64,000 nucleotides of DNA from JBBDST01 sp040904765. Its GTDB lineage: Bacteria; Actinomycetota; Nitriliruptoria; Nitriliruptorales; Nitriliruptoraceae. Shown piece by piece: positions 34,129 through 42,703 of the stretch (its first letter is position 1; each line of letters starts with the position of its first letter). The position numbers and the translations under genes are program-made. The notes under the pieces are model-generated. The model made no database searches and was not told the DNA's origin. It saw only the letters and a program-made list of their open reading frames with translations. Location: positions 65,360 to 129,359 of the forward strand of contig JBBDST010000026.1 in the NCBI GenBank assembly GCA_040904765.1, given 5' to 3'.

Positions 34129-34866
34129 ATGCCGACCTTTCGTGACCGTGGTGTGGTGCTGCGCAGTTACAAACTGGGAGAGACCGATCGGATCGTGCAC
34201 CTGTTTTTGCAGGAGCATGGCAAAGTGCGAGCGGTCGCCAAGGGGGTACGGCGACCCGGCAGCCGGTTTGGTGCCCGGCTTGAGCCATACAGTTATGTCG
34301 ATGTGCAACTGTATGCGGGACGGAATCTGGCGATCGTGCAGCAGGTGGAATTGATTGACAGCCACCGGCAGATCCGCGCCGAATTTGCGACCAGTGTTGC
34401 TGCTTCGGTGATCGCCGAATTTGTGGATGTGACCAGTCCAGACAACGAACGTGACCCGGCCCTACTGGATTTGACCCGTGCCGTGCTGATGGCGTTAGCA
34501 CTCACCCCGGATGAACCGGCCGTGTTTTTGGACGCATTTTTGTTGCGAGGGGCGGCCGTGCACGGCTTTCAGGTGACAATCGGCGCGTGTGTGCGCTGCA
34601 TGTCGCCAGGCAAACATGCGTTTTTGAGTGTCCGACATGGTGGACTGTTGTGTGCCGACTGTGCCCCTTCTGGCGCCCGGGCCGTCGAATGGCCGGTGAT
34701 TGAGATGCTGGTGGCGTTACAGGCGGCAGGCGAATGGCGTGATCTGCCGCATCTGGTTGCCCGTAATCCTGAGGCGTACCGCACGGCCGCATCGTATGTG
34801 CGTGCTTTCGTGGAACACCATCTGGACCGTAGGCTGCGCGGATATGACACGGTGCCGCGTCCATAA
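34129..34866 (+). CDS. recO: DNA repair protein RecO
   Basis: Recombination mediator of the RecFOR pathway, 245 residues. The N-terminal OB fold is RDRGVVLRSYKLGETDRIVHLF followed by HGKVRAVAKGVRRPGSRFGARLEPYSYVDVQLY (seen in segments). The C-terminal part has the zinc ligands CVRCMSPGKHAFL and GGLLCADCAP (C-x2-C ... C-x2-C). The length is normal. It lies upstream of uppS with a 30-bp gap, the common order in actinobacteria. Confidence 0.95.
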   Translation: MPTFRDRGVVLRSYKLGETDRIVHLFLQEHGKVRAVAKGVRRPGSRFGARLEPYSYVDVQLYAGRNLAIVQQVELIDSHRQIRAEFATSVAASVIAEFVDVTSPDNERDPALLDLTRAVLMALALTPDEPAVFLDAFLLRGAAVHGFQVTIGACVRCMSPGKHAFLSVRHGGLLCADCAPSGARAVEWPVIEMLVALQAAGEWRDLPHLVARNPEAYRTAASYVRAFVEHHLDRRLRGYDTVPRP

Positions 34867-34896
34867 CGTGACTCAAGCCAGTGCAAAGGAAAGTCT

Positions 34897-35673
34897 GTGA
34901 CCCCTGAGGTGTTTCCTGCACCGACGTCTGTCAAAGCGCGCGCGTTTGCCCGTCAGCATGACATCGACACCGACCGTGTACCGGGGCATGTGGCGGTGAT
35001 CATGGACGGCAATGGTCGTTGGGCCAATGCGCGCGGACTACCCCGACAGGCCGGTCATGAAGCGGGCGAACCGGCCCTGTTTGAGGTGGTGGAGGCGGCC
35101 ATCGCATTAAACGTGAAGCATCTCACGGTGTATGCGTTTTCGACCGAGAACTGGCAACGCCCGTCGCGTGAAGTGGCGTTTTTGTTGACGTTTAACCGCC
35201 AACTGCTGCAACGGCGCGGCGCTGAACTCAACGACCGTAACGTGCAAGTGCGTTTCATCGGGCGGCGTGACGAACGCATCCCTGACGCGCTGCAAAACAT
35301 GATGCACGACACGGAAACGTTAACCAAGCAGAACACGGGCCTTGTGTTTCGGGTGGCGTTTAACTACGGCGGGCAGGCCGAAATTGTTGATGCGGCGCAA
35401 ACTTTAGCCCAAGAGGTGCGCGCCGGCACACGCGACACGATCGATGAGGCTGCGATCCAAGCCCACCTGTATGACCCGACGATGCCGGCAGTTGATCTGT
35501 TGATTCGTAGTTCTGGCGAGCAGCGCATCTCAAACTTTTTGTTGTGGCAGACGGCATACGCCGAACTGCTGTTCACCGACACCGCCTGGCCCGATTTCAC
35601 CCGCGACACGTTCGCTCACGCAATCGGTGAATATCAAGGACGCACCCGCCGCTTTGGAAGCCTCAGTTCCTGA
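34897..35673 (+). CDS. uppS: isoprenyl (undecaprenyl/decaprenyl) diphosphate synthase
   Basis: Cis-prenyltransferase of 258 residues that makes the polyprenyl diphosphate carrier for cell-wall synthesis. The catalytic motif HVAVIMDGNGRWANARGLPRQAGHEAG is at residues about 30-57 (seen as VAVIMDGNGRWA and GLPRQAGHEAG). Later motifs are YAFSTENWQRP and DLLIRSSGEQRISNFLLWQ, with the region V downstream motif. GTG start with AAAGGAAAG upstream. The product chain length (C50 in many actinobacteria, C55 elsewhere) cannot be decided from sequence alone. Confidence 0.96.
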   Translation: MTPEVFPAPTSVKARAFARQHDIDTDRVPGHVAVIMDGNGRWANARGLPRQAGHEAGEPALFEVVEAAIALNVKHLTVYAFSTENWQRPSREVAFLLTFNRQLLQRRGAELNDRNVQVRFIGRRDERIPDALQNMMHDTETLTKQNTGLVFRVAFNYGGQAEIVDAAQTLAQEVRAGTRDTIDEAAIQAHLYDPTMPAVDLLIRSSGEQRISNFLLWQTAYAELLFTDTAWPDFTRDTFAHAIGEYQGRTRRFGSLSS

Positions 35674-35700
35674 AGTTTTCGTATCAAACGGGTTTGCGGG

Positions 35701-36312
35701 CTAGTCGTCGGGCAAGAGGATGTCATGGCAGGCAGCGAAGGTCATCAGCGTGCGGTAGGTCAGCCCCCAGATCGGTTCGTTTGCAAACGCCAAGGCCGGG
35801 CGGGACACGCCGGCGGAACGGTAACGAATCTGACAAGCCGGATCGATGAGATGACTCACCGGGCACCACCAGGCGGCCGCAACTTCGGTGACTTGCGGCG
35901 TTAAGGCCGGCATGTGCGGCAAACAAAACACGTACGTGGCAAGCGTTCCCGGGGCGCTGCGGCGCCTTGAGGGCGGCAGTCCACCCAACGGTTCGGGCAG
36001 TTCAAGGCCCACTTCTTCATATGTTTCGCGCCGTGCTGTCACCGCCAGCGTGTCGTCGTTTCGGTCACGTTTGCCGCCCGGTAATGCCATCTGGCCTGAC
36101 CATGGATCGCCGCTACGTTGCACCCGTTTGATCACACTGAAATGCAGCCGGTTGGTGTCATCTGGTGCGATGACAATCGCGGTTGCTGCCTGCCATTCAC
36201 GCGGCCGATACGGCGTATCGTCGCGTGGCTGATGAGCCTGCCAGAGGGCCGTGAATGCGGACAAGTCCGTCAGGCTCTCTGGCAGGGTGGTGGCGGGAGT
36301 GCGTGCAGGCAT
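35701..36312 (-). CDS. Nudix hydrolase, probable CoA pyrophosphatase (CoAse)
   Basis: Nudix enzyme of 203 residues. The Nudix box GGKRDRNDDTLAVTARRETYEEVGLELP is complete: G-x5-E-like, R-E-T-Y-E-E-V-G-L. The region upstream (SGDPWSGQMALPGGKRDR) matches the UPF0035/CoAse pattern, with LLPxRRxx as LPPSRRRSAPGTLATYVF after it. It would hydrolyse CoA or oxidised CoA to 3',5'-ADP and phosphopantetheine. The ATG shares a base with the stop of the upstream hypothetical gene (TGATG). It is the last gene of a minus-strand operon. Confidence 0.9.
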   Translation of the reverse strand: MPARTPATTLPESLTDLSAFTALWQAHQPRDDTPYRPREWQAATAIVIAPDDTNRLHFSVIKRVQRSGDPWSGQMALPGGKRDRNDDTLAVTARRETYEEVGLELPEPLGGLPPSRRRSAPGTLATYVFCLPHMPALTPQVTEVAAAWWCPVSHLIDPACQIRYRSAGVSRPALAFANEPIWGLTYRTLMTFAACHDILLPDD

Positions 36313-36620
36313 CAGCGTGAGGGTGGTCGTAAACCGACAGGTAAGGCCAACAGTTCGGCTGTTTGCACGGCCGTGAAAAACCCGTTTGGTGAGCGTAACG
36401 TTTCGCGTAGGGCACGGGCTTTTGCCGACCCAGACGAGCCAGGTTTGGTGACAGATCCAAGCGGTGACAGGCCAGATGAAACTGTGCCAGCACCGATCTC
36501 ATCGGCGCTTACGGCCCGATTCGGTACCGTCATTTTTGGTGCCGTCACCGACGGATCTGCCGGTGGTTCGCCGGCCTGACTACGTCGGCGTGGCGGCAGC
36601 GGTGAATTAACGTTGGTCAT
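36312..36620 (-). CDS. hypothetical disordered protein between FloA and Nudix genes
   Basis: Protein of 102 residues, unrecognised. It is rich in Ser, Pro, Gly, Ala and Arg, with no hydrophobic segment, and ends with a more ordered NGFFTAVQTAELLALPVGLR. The start overlaps the last codons of floA by 14 bp and the stop overlaps the Nudix start. Tight packing supports that it is translated. A role with the flotillin is possible but is only an inference from position. Confidence 0.6.
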   Translation of the reverse strand: MTNVNSPLPPRRRSQAGEPPADPSVTAPKMTVPNRAVSADEIGAGTVSSGLSPLGSVTKPGSSGSAKARALRETLRSPNGFFTAVQTAELLALPVGLRPPSR

Positions 36621-37572
36621 CGGTTATCTCGTCATCTTTGGCGACTGCTTTACGCATTGTGGTGTCCGCCTGAATGTTTTCGAGCTGGTAGTAGTCTCGG
36701 ACACCAAGGTTGCCGCTGCGCAACGCCTGGGCGAGTGCAGCAGGCACTTCCGCTTCGGCTTCAACGACCCGTGCACGCATTTCTTGTTCGACGGCGACAG
36801 CCATCGCACGGCGTTCTTCGGCTTTGGCTTGCGCAATCTTCTTGTCGGCTTCCGCCTGGTCGGTTTGCAGTTCTGCGCCGATGTTGCGGCCGATGTCAAC
36901 ATCTGCAATGTCGATCGACAGGATTTCAAACGCCGTCCCAGCATCAAGGCCACGTTCAAGCACTCGTCGCGAGATGTCGTCTGGATTCTCCAACACATGC
37001 TTGTGTGTGTCGGCCGAACCGATTGACGACACGGTGCCTTCACCGACCCTGGCGATGATCGTTTCTTCCCCGGCGCCACCAACGAGGCGTTCAATGTTGG
37101 CACGTACCGTCACGCGTGCCACGGCGATTACTTGAATGCCGTCTTTGGCGACAGCGGCGATGCGTGGTGTCTCAATTACTTTCGGGTTGACACTGACCTG
37201 CACGGCTTCAAGGACGTTACGGCCGGCAAGATCAATCGCGGTTGCACGCTTCCAAGGCAGATCGATGTTTGCCCGGTCGGCACTGATTAGTGCGGTAACG
37301 ACCGTGCCGACCCGACCGCCAGCAAGCGTGTGTGCTTCCATCTGGCCGATGTCAAGATCGATGCCGGCTTTGGTGGCAGAAATCAGTGGGCGCACAATCT
37401 CTGACGGGTTAATTTTGCGCAGCCGCATACCGATCAACGTGCCGATTGAAACACGCACACCAGAGAACAGGGCAGTGATCCAAAGCCCGATCGGAACGAA
37501 GTACAACAGTGCCCCGAGGGCCAGCACAAACAGCATGGTAAACGTCAATACGAGCGTGGTATCAGTGTCCAT
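36607..37572 (-). CDS. floA: flotillin-like protein FloA (SPFH/band-7 family)
   Basis: Membrane-associated scaffold of 321 residues, resembling FloA/YqfA. A hydrophobic N-terminus (LVLTFTMLFVLALGALLYFVPIGLWI) anchors the protein. GVRVSIGTLIGMRLRKINP and VEAHTLAGG-type motifs of the YqfA family follow, and the SPFH domain is about residues 110-240. A charged coiled-coil region (AEADKKIAQAKAEERRAMAV) lies at about 235-270. It is preceded by an NfeD-type protein gene, the classical SPFH-NfeD pairing, so both probably act together in organising membrane microdomains. Confidence 0.94.
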   Translation of the reverse strand: MDTDTTLVLTFTMLFVLALGALLYFVPIGLWITALFSGVRVSIGTLIGMRLRKINPSEIVRPLISATKAGIDLDIGQMEAHTLAGGRVGTVVTALISADRANIDLPWKRATAIDLAGRNVLEAVQVSVNPKVIETPRIAAVAKDGIQVIAVARVTVRANIERLVGGAGEETIIARVGEGTVSSIGSADTHKHVLENPDDISRRVLERGLDAGTAFEILSIDIADVDIGRNIGAELQTDQAEADKKIAQAKAEERRAMAVAVEQEMRARVVEAEAEVPAALAQALRSGNLGVRDYYQLENIQADTTMRKAVAKDDEITDDQR

Positions 37573-37611
37573 TCTCTTCCTTTAGGTTCGGTTTTGAACG
37601 TACAAACAGGG

Positions 37612-39078
37612 TTACAAAGCCGGTGGTGTTGGCGGGCTGTCATCGTTGGCAGTTGGTGGCGTGTCAGATGGTTGGTGGCGGGTAACGACGCTACGAAACT
37701 GTTCGGCGCGCACGATCACAAGGGGGCTGTCTCGGTCGAGATACTCCCCGTCGGTGACCACATCGGTACGTCGGCCGTCAAACTGTGCCACGCCCGATGG
37801 GCGCAGATCGGTGAGTGCCACACCAATCGTGCCTTTGGGTGGCCGGTAGGCAAGGGATTGGCCAGCATCTGGTGGCAGTTGTGCCGAGTCGGGTGCAAGC
37901 ACGCCGCCGTCACCAAGCCAACGGCGCCAGTTACGTGGCGCACCCTCAGGCGAGCGGCGTGAACCAAGCAGCGTTAACACCACGATGACTGCGATCAGCG
38001 TGACAGCAAACACCAACACCAGTGTTCCGATCGTGACGACGATGTCAGAAGCATCGACAAACGCCAACTGGCGTCCAAGCATCGCCAGGGTCGCGCCTGA
38101 GATTATGGCAATAACCCCAAGAATGCCGGCAATCCCAAAGCCAGGCAGAACCAACACTTCTATCCCGATGAGCACAATACCGCCCAAAATCAGCAGCACA
38201 TCTTCAATGCCAGCAAGGCCGGCAACGAGATGGCCAAACACAAACAGCCCGATGGAAGTAAGCCCAATCAGGCTGGCAAAACCAATCGAGCCGCTCAGCA
38301 CGTTACTGATCAACACGATCAGCCCAAACGACAACAGCAGCGGGGCGATGAGCGAGCCGGTGAGAATCCGTGTAAGCCGTTCAGCTGGGGCGATTTCGAC
38401 TGTTTGAACCGTGGCATCTGGCAGATCAAGATACGTCAAGACGTCGGTGATAGTGCTGGCCGTACCGTCGCGGTAGCCAACCGTTAGAGCCTCACGGTCA
38501 GTCAACGTCAACAGCTGGCCGCGTGCGCTCACCCCATCGATAACCACCGCAGGGTCAACCATGGCTTCAGCGACGTCTGGGTCACGATTGCGTTCAACCG
38601 CGGTGGCACGAAACGTTGACCGCACCGCCGAAATAATTTTTTCGCTGGCCGTTTCGCCGGTATCGCCCTGTACAGGGGTGGCGGCACCGATGACTGAACC
38701 TGGCGCCATCACAATGTCGGTGCTAGCCAGTGCGATAAGTGCGCCGGCCGAAAAGGCGGTTGTGTTGATAAATGAGACGGTGCGAAGTTCCGTTTGGAGA
38801 AGCAGGTCACGTATCTGTAGTACTGCGTCAAGACGCCCACCGGGCGTGTCGATTTCGATGATCACGGCCTGGGCGCCGTCACGTTTAGCATCACGTAAGG
38901 CCCGGGCAAGATACGGCGGCAGCCCTAAGTCGATTTCGCCGATCACTTCGACCTGAACCACCAGAGGTTGGTCGTTGTCGGCCGCCCAAAGTGGGCCGCT
39001 GAACAACAGCGCAACCATGCTTGCCACAAGCGCAAGCAGAGTCACGGTGGCGCTTGTGCGCTGCAGCGTGCGTGTCAT
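37612..39078 (-). CDS. NfeD family membrane protein with ClpP-type (1510-N-like) serine protease domain
   Basis: Protein of 488 residues. A signal peptide (TVTLLALVASMVALLFSGPLWA) is followed by a ClpP-class protease domain: IIEIDTPGGRLDAVLQIRDLL, and the catalytic serine in FINTTAFSAGALIALAS (A-F-S-A-G-A). The catalytic Lys is expected in the region SEKIISAVRSTFR. Four to six membrane segments occupy about residues 245-370. A C-terminal OB-like NfeD domain contains GTIGVALTDLRPSGVAQFDGRR and ERYLD-type motifs. It is just upstream of floA, the standard partner; its ATG overlaps the deoC stop (ATGA). Confidence 0.93.
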   Translation of the reverse strand: MTRTLQRTSATVTLLALVASMVALLFSGPLWAADNDQPLVVQVEVIGEIDLGLPPYLARALRDAKRDGAQAVIIEIDTPGGRLDAVLQIRDLLLQTELRTVSFINTTAFSAGALIALASTDIVMAPGSVIGAATPVQGDTGETASEKIISAVRSTFRATAVERNRDPDVAEAMVDPAVVIDGVSARGQLLTLTDREALTVGYRDGTASTITDVLTYLDLPDATVQTVEIAPAERLTRILTGSLIAPLLLSFGLIVLISNVLSGSIGFASLIGLTSIGLFVFGHLVAGLAGIEDVLLILGGIVLIGIEVLVLPGFGIAGILGVIAIISGATLAMLGRQLAFVDASDIVVTIGTLVLVFAVTLIAVIVVLTLLGSRRSPEGAPRNWRRWLGDGGVLAPDSAQLPPDAGQSLAYRPPKGTIGVALTDLRPSGVAQFDGRRTDVVTDGEYLDRDSPLVIVRAEQFRSVVTRHQPSDTPPTANDDSPPTPPAL

Positions 39079-39941
39079 GAGTTGATCTCGCTCCGCAGTT
39101 GAGTCAGCAGTTTGGACGCCCCAAACCGTAAGGTTGTGGGGTTGTTTGCTGCTTCACCAAACGTTTCGTATGCCAGTGCGAAGTACAGCCGTGCGTCAGC
39201 AGCACTGCTGACACCGCCGGAAACTTTGACGCCACACGCCGTGTCGTAGCGATGGTTGAATGCCGCCACCACGTCACACAGCAGCAGCACTGTCGCTGGG
39301 TCGGCGCCGGCAGGAATCGTGCCAGTTGAGGTTTTCACCAGATCTGCGCCGGCATGCAACACCAGCCATGCGGCGTCACGTATGTGGCGAAGGGAGCCAA
39401 GTTCGCCGGTTTCAAGGATCAGTTTGATGCGTCGCGGCTGGCCGTCACGTGCCGTGTAGTCGTTACAGGCCTGCCGCACCCAAGCAATTTGTTGAAAGAT
39501 GTGGTCGGTAGCGCCAGCAAGAAACGCAGCCCGGTCAAGCACGACGTCAAGTTCGGTGACGCCCGCGTCAAGCACACCGGTGATTTCGTGTCGGATGACG
39601 GTTGCGAGGGTGCGTCCGTGTGGAAACGCTCCGGCCACACTGGCAACCGCGATCGGTGTTCCGGCCAGACGCTTGACGGTCATGGCGGCGTAGTCCGGGG
39701 TGACACAGACGGCTGCTGGCAGAACAGGTCCGGCAAGTGCAGCGTCGATGTGTGCATCGATGTGTGCGGGCGTGTCGGTCGATTTGAGCGTGGTGTGATC
39801 GGTTAGTGCGATCAGTGTGGCCGCTGAAACGTCGGCCATGTTGGCTTGGATGGTTGCGACGCGTTGGGTGAGCGTTGCGGCATCGCAAGTGAGCCCGCCT
39901 GGCAGCGGCGAGATGTTGCGAACGTCCGTGCGAACACTCAT
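39075..39941 (-). CDS. deoC: deoxyribose-phosphate aldolase
   Basis: Class I aldolase of nucleoside catabolism that splits 2-deoxyribose 5-phosphate to acetaldehyde and glyceraldehyde 3-phosphate. From the ATG at 39941 it is 288 residues; this start has GGAGAGG upstream, whereas a longer in-frame reading to 40037 would overlap the next gene. The Schiff-base lysine lies in ADLVKTSTG, and the second active-site Lys in CGVKVSGGVSS. LTDHTTLKS, VLDAGVTELDVVLDR and LILETGEL are further conserved regions. It is operonic with the NfeD gene. Confidence 0.95.
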   Translation of the reverse strand: MSVRTDVRNISPLPGGLTCDAATLTQRVATIQANMADVSAATLIALTDHTTLKSTDTPAHIDAHIDAALAGPVLPAAVCVTPDYAAMTVKRLAGTPIAVASVAGAFPHGRTLATVIRHEITGVLDAGVTELDVVLDRAAFLAGATDHIFQQIAWVRQACNDYTARDGQPRRIKLILETGELGSLRHIRDAAWLVLHAGADLVKTSTGTIPAGADPATVLLLCDVVAAFNHRYDTACGVKVSGGVSSAADARLYFALAYETFGEAANNPTTLRFGASKLLTQLRSEINS

Positions 39942-39999
39942 GGCCTCTCCTGCAAGATATGTCAAAGCGGTGAGGTCGTAGGGCGTGAGGGTACCGGCG

Positions 40000-40827
40000 T
40001 TAGCGTGATTGCAGCGCGAGTTGGCGGGAGAGCGCAATCAGATTGCCAGCGGCATCCCACACTTCGCCGTCTTCTTCGAGATATCCGTTGGTGATCGCTT
40101 CGGTGCGAAACCAGGTGGTGAGAAAGCCAGGTGATGGGCGTTGTCTGATTTGAATGTTGAGTTCTAAGGTCGGGACCCAACCGATGCTCATCGCGGCACT
40201 GTTGAACACGGCAGGGAAATGGCAGTCCACGACGACGAGGAGGCCAAACACGTCCATCGTGGTGCCGTCTGCCCAGCGCAGGTAACCGCCGTTTTCTGCC
40301 TGTCCTGACGGGGTTCCTGACACCCAAGACAGCACCGTTTTGGGTTGCCGATGATCAAAGCGTTCCATGATGGGTGGCGAGTCGGCGTTGGGTTGGCTGG
40401 CAGCAAACGCGTTGGTGTCGATGCAGTCGTCGATGGCCGGCAGTGCCGGTGGGATCCGGTCGACTTTTGTGATTCCGTCAGCACGGGAAAGGTCGCTAAA
40501 CGTTGCGGTTACTTGGGTGCAAATGACGTCGTTTTGGCGGATCTGTGCGGTGGCGGTGGCGTGACGTGAGCCGTGACGTAACACGGTCGTGTCGATGACG
40601 ACGGGGCCAGGTTTGATGGGCAGCAGAAATTGTGCGCTGACTGCGACCGGATCGGGAAGTTGTACGTCGCTGGCTAACGCCTTACAGGCTAAGGCGGTGA
40701 GATAGCCGCCGTTTGGTGCGGCCCCGTCAATGACGTTCCAACGCTCGGTGACAACGCCGTCGTAACGGCCGTCTTGGCGTTTTGTCACGGCCGTGTCTTG
40801 GTGAAATGTGGAGACAGACTGATCCAT
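40000..40827 (-). CDS. TesB-like acyl-CoA thioesterase family protein
   Basis: Double-hotdog thioesterase family protein of 275 residues. Recognisable parts are the start TERWNVIDGAAPNGGYLTAL (NGG-Y motif of TesB_N), then FLLPIKPGPVVIDTTVLRHGSRHATATAQI, and near the end SIGWVPTLELNIQIRQRPSPGFL. The C-terminal part includes DEDGEVWD-like EEDGEVWDAAGNLIALSRQLA, the usual closing motif. It is divergent from glyS across a 122-bp gap. Substrate chain length is unknown. In the same direction as deoC with a 58-bp gap. Confidence 0.88.
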   Translation of the reverse strand: MDQSVSTFHQDTAVTKRQDGRYDGVVTERWNVIDGAAPNGGYLTALACKALASDVQLPDPVAVSAQFLLPIKPGPVVIDTTVLRHGSRHATATAQIRQNDVICTQVTATFSDLSRADGITKVDRIPPALPAIDDCIDTNAFAASQPNADSPPIMERFDHRQPKTVLSWVSGTPSGQAENGGYLRWADGTTMDVFGLLVVVDCHFPAVFNSAAMSIGWVPTLELNIQIRQRPSPGFLTTWFRTEAITNGYLEEDGEVWDAAGNLIALSRQLALQSR

Positions 40828-40949
40828 ACGGTTTCACCTTGTGACGAGGTATATGAGGGTTTGTGGTGGTGTGCGCGGCTAAGATCGCACAGTACCGTGA
40901 GCGGTTACTGTCCCGTAGCGCTGTTGCGCCGAACCGAGCGAGTTTTCCT

Positions 40950-42326
40950 GTGTCTGATCCTGTCGCCCCGAGTGTGGAAGCCGATCTGCCAACGATCGTC
41001 GAGTTGTGCAAGAAACGTGGCATCATTTTTCCGTCGTCGGAGATTTACGGCGGGTTTCGTTCCACGTGGGATTACGGGCCGCTTGGGGTTGAGTTAAAAG
41101 AGAACGTGAAACGTCAGTGGTGGCGTTCAATGGTGCAGCGTCGGAAAGATGTGGTTGGCCTTGATGCGGCCATTTTAATGCACCCGAAGGTGTGGGAAGC
41201 AAGCGGCCATCTCGAGAACTTCTCTGACCCTTTGGTCGAGTGTGTGGAGTGTCACAAGCGTTTTCGGGCCGATCACCTGATGGAAGCTGCCGGTATCGAC
41301 ACGCTGGCAGGCATCATGTGTCCAGCCTGTGGCAGCGCACTGACTGACCCAAAAAATTTCAATCTGATGTTTAAAACGCATGCAGGCCCGATCGCAGACG
41401 ATCAGAATGTCGTGTGGTTGCGTCCCGAAACAGCACAAGGAATGTTCGTCGATTTTGTGACGATTCAGCGCACGTCACGGATGAAAGTTCCGTTTGGGAT
41501 CGCGCAGATGGGCAAGTCCTTCCGCAACGAAATCACCCCAGGCAACTTCGTGTTTCGTACCCGCGAATTTGAACAGATGGAACTTGAATTTTTTGTTGAG
41601 CCAGGCAGCGATGAACGGTGGCATCAGTACTGGATTGACGCACGGATGGACTGGTACACCCAGCTTGGGCTCCGCCACGAAAACCTGCGTGTGCGTGAGC
41701 ACGGTCCCGATGAAATGTCGCATTACGCCAAACGGACCGTCGACATTGAGTATTACTTCCCAGACGCCTCGATGGGCTGGTCAGAACTTGAAGGCATCGC
41801 CAACCGCACCGATTTTGATTTGCGTGCGCACGAAGCAGGCAGCGGTCAGGACTTGCGTTACTACGATCAGGTGGCTGACAAACGTTTCCATCCGTATGTG
41901 ATCGAACCGGCAGCGGGCGCTACGCGGGCCACCCTTGCCTTCTTGTATGACGCCTACCGGACCGAAACGGCACCAGATGCAGACGGTGTGCAACAGTCAC
42001 GGGTCGTGTTGAAACTTGACCCGCGTCTGGCTCCCTACAAGGTTGCGGTGCTGCCGCTGTCAAAGAAAGCAGAACTGACTCCGGTAGCTGAGCAACTGTT
42101 TGGCGTGCTGTCGCAACACTGGATGTGTGAGTATGACGAAACCCAGTCGATTGGGCGTCGTTACCGTCGGCAAGACGAAATCGGCACCCCCTACTGTGTC
42201 ACCGTCGACTTTGATTCACTTGACGATCAGGCAGTCACTGTGCGTGACCGGGACACGATGATGCAAGATCGGGTGTCGATCGATCAGCTGGAGCGTTACC
42301 TCGTGGAACGTCTCACTGGCGCGTAA
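40950..42326 (+). CDS. glyS: glycine--tRNA ligase (single-subunit, class II)
   Basis: Glycyl-tRNA synthetase of the homodimeric (alpha-2) type, 458 residues from the GTG at 40950 (protein starts MSDPVAPSVEADLP). An upstream in-frame start at 40863 would add 29 residues with no family counterpart. Motif 2 is FRNEITPGNFVFRTREFEQMELEFF (seen as SFRNEITPGNFVFRTREF), motif 3 lies in VIEPAAGATRATLAFLYDAY, and the catalytic-domain start is RGIIFPSSEIYGGFRSTWDYGPLG. A C-C zinc-like insert (CVECHKRFRADHL ... CPACGSAL) is present. The C-terminal anticodon-binding domain is complete. Confidence 0.97.
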   Translation: MSDPVAPSVEADLPTIVELCKKRGIIFPSSEIYGGFRSTWDYGPLGVELKENVKRQWWRSMVQRRKDVVGLDAAILMHPKVWEASGHLENFSDPLVECVECHKRFRADHLMEAAGIDTLAGIMCPACGSALTDPKNFNLMFKTHAGPIADDQNVVWLRPETAQGMFVDFVTIQRTSRMKVPFGIAQMGKSFRNEITPGNFVFRTREFEQMELEFFVEPGSDERWHQYWIDARMDWYTQLGLRHENLRVREHGPDEMSHYAKRTVDIEYYFPDASMGWSELEGIANRTDFDLRAHEAGSGQDLRYYDQVADKRFHPYVIEPAAGATRATLAFLYDAYRTETAPDADGVQQSRVVLKLDPRLAPYKVAVLPLSKKAELTPVAEQLFGVLSQHWMCEYDETQSIGRRYRRQDEIGTPYCVTVDFDSLDDQAVTVRDRDTMMQDRVSIDQLERYLVERLTGA

Positions 42327-42335
42327 CCTGAACCG

Positions 42336-42611
42336 TTACGCAGGTCGGCCGTCAACGGTTGGCGGTTCGTTTGGGCCGCTGGTGCGCTCGAGCACGGCGG
42401 CAAGCCCGTCAAGCACCATGCCTAACCCGACAAGCATGATGCCAAACACGAACGTGGCTGCCCAGAGGACAGCCGCCATCAACGTGAAACCTTGGACGAG
42501 CAGCACTGCCCCGGTCGCGCTGCCAATCACTCCGACGAGATAGCCAAAAGCCCGTTGGGTTCGTGCCGCATAACGAAGCGTGTCGCAGTTGACGGGGCGT
42601 GGCACAAGCAT
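42336..42611 (-). CDS. hypothetical small membrane protein
   Basis: Protein of 91 residues with two hydrophobic segments at about 24-42 (YLVGVIGSATGAVLLVQGF) and 45-68 (MAAVLWAATFVFGIMLVGLGMV) and a polar C-terminus. It converges with glyS (9-bp gap) and is divergent from manA. No family recognised. Confidence 0.6.
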   Translation of the reverse strand: MLVPRPVNCDTLRYAARTQRAFGYLVGVIGSATGAVLLVQGFTLMAAVLWAATFVFGIMLVGLGMVLDGLAAVLERTSGPNEPPTVDGRPA

Positions 42612-42703
42612 TCTCCGGGGTGTCAGCCAAACTGGGTCACAAAGCGACTAGCGTAGGGCCAACTTTACGACTTGTTACGAGCAGGGTGAAAGGCCGGTTT
42701 CGC